From NCBI GenBank assembly GCA_002448495.1, contig DJYL01000212.1, positions 1 to 7,719 on the forward strand: DNA of 7,719 nucleotides. Direction: 5' to 3'. Both the position numbers and the translations under genes were made by a program. The notes under the pieces are model-generated. The model was given only the letters and a program-made list of their open reading frames with translations. It was not told the DNA's origin and did no database searches. The DNA is from Pseudoselenomonas ruminantium. GTDB lineage: Bacteria; Bacillota; Negativicutes; Selenomonadales; Selenomonadaceae. Shown here in pieces: positions 7,485 through 7,719 of the stretch; the stretch's first letter is position 1; every line of letters begins with the position of its first letter.

Positions 7485-7513
7485 ATTATACTACGAAGGT
7501 CATGCTCACGCAA
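7485..7513 (-). promoter_or_regulatory. Sigma-A-type promoter for the HD-glnS-permease operon
   Basis: On the minus strand, a perfect TATAAT (7485-7490) lies 17 bases after TTGCGT (7508-7513), which matches the -35 consensus only in its TTG. Transcription would start near 7478 and leave a leader of about 27 bases before the TTG start of the HD gene. The -35 element overlaps the last codons of niaR. No terminator hairpin is visible between niaR and this promoter, so read-through from niaR is also possible. Confidence 0.65.
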
Positions 7514-7719
7514 TATTAACCAAAATTCCCAACGTCTGCAATTCCTGCCGGATAGCTGTTAGTGCTTCCGCATCTGGCACCCGTACGGTGTGAATATGAA
7601 TGCCGCCGGTCACCACCAGCAAGGGATTTGCCTGACATTTTTTCATCTTATTGAGGAAGTTTTTGACATCACGGCGGCTTTCCAAAAGCAAATCGCTCTT
7701 TAAGGGGCCATAAACCGGA
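7506..7719 (-). CDS. niaR: Niacin-responsive transcriptional repressor NiaR, C-terminal part (5' end outside window)
   Basis: The frame is open from the window edge and gives about 70 residues before the TGA at 7506. It begins PVYGPLKSDLLLESRRDV and ends with VVTGGIHIHTVRV plus a final EALTAIRQELQTLGILV helix and strand. This is the C-terminal half of the 3H domain found in NiaR/YrxA regulators, named for three conserved histidines; GIHIH supplies two of them, which in the solved Thermotoga homologue bind metal. In Firmicutes this repressor senses niacin and turns off NAD synthesis or niacin uptake genes. The N-terminal winged helix-turn-helix would lie upstream, out of view. An in-frame TTG at 7691 is not the real start, because the conserved VYGPLKSDL segment precedes it. 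No NAD gene is visible on this side. Confidence 0.85.
   Translation of the reverse strand, partial: PVYGPLKSDLLLESRRDVKNFLNKMKKCQANPLLVVTGGIHIHTVRVPDAEALTAIRQELQTLGILVNIA

Noticed and set aside
7506..7691. Treating the frame from TTG 7691 as a complete 61-residue protein
   Set aside because: The conserved NiaR residues VYGPLKSDL lie in frame upstream to the window edge, so this is the tail of a larger gene.
1..7719. Search by eye for CRISPR repeats, insertion-sequence ends, phage or toxin-antitoxin and defence genes
   Set aside because: No spaced repeats, transposase, integrase or defence-type protein is visible on either strand; all substantial coding space is accounted for by the listed genes.

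Overview
The window looks like a piece of chromosome from an anaerobic Firmicute, most probably of the diderm Negativicutes group (Selenomonas or relatives). This is an inference from three things. The ABC-F protein and the NiaR tail are of Firmicute type. A glutaminyl-tRNA synthetase is present, which many other Firmicutes lack. The membrane receptor with two extracytoplasmic solute-binding modules is of a kind I associate with Selenomonas-type genomes. No species can be named from the sequence alone. All genes I can support lie on the minus strand, so the window reads right to left. The long plus-strand frames are shadows of these genes.

Right end (7719 to 6645): the C-terminal part of a niacin-responsive repressor (NiaR, 3H domain) enters the window and stops at 7506. 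A sigma-A-type promoter (7485-7513) overlaps its stop codon. It leads to a 268-residue HD-domain phosphohydrolase with a TTG start.

Middle (6631 to 3465): the HD gene is followed after 13 bases by glnS (glutaminyl-tRNA synthetase). After another 29 bases comes an ArsB/NhaD/CitMHS-type ion permease, also with a TTG start. No terminator is visible after the permease. Next is a well-formed tRNA-Pro(GGG) gene with its own strong promoter and encoded CCA, closed by a strong intrinsic terminator. HD, glnS and permease look like one operon whose transcript could run into the tRNA.

Left part (3436 to 1): a complete 518-residue ABC-F translation factor begins only 28 bases past the tRNA terminator and ends before another strong terminator (1794-1849). 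A large membrane receptor with tandem solute-binding modules begins 27 bases past that second terminator. It runs off the left edge just after its cytoplasmic transmembrane exit, so its output domain (cyclase, kinase or other) is not in view.

Functionally the stretch is mostly housekeeping translation (glnS, tRNA-Pro, an ABC-F ribosome factor), plus a permease, an uncharacterised HD hydrolase, an NAD-metabolism regulator and an environmental sensor. I see no mobile element, CRISPR array, phage gene or defence cassette. There is no gene-free stretch over 300 bases. The points most worth a second look are the two terminators placed almost on top of the next gene's ribosome binding site, the HD protein tied to glnS, and the receptor whose output domain lies outside the window.
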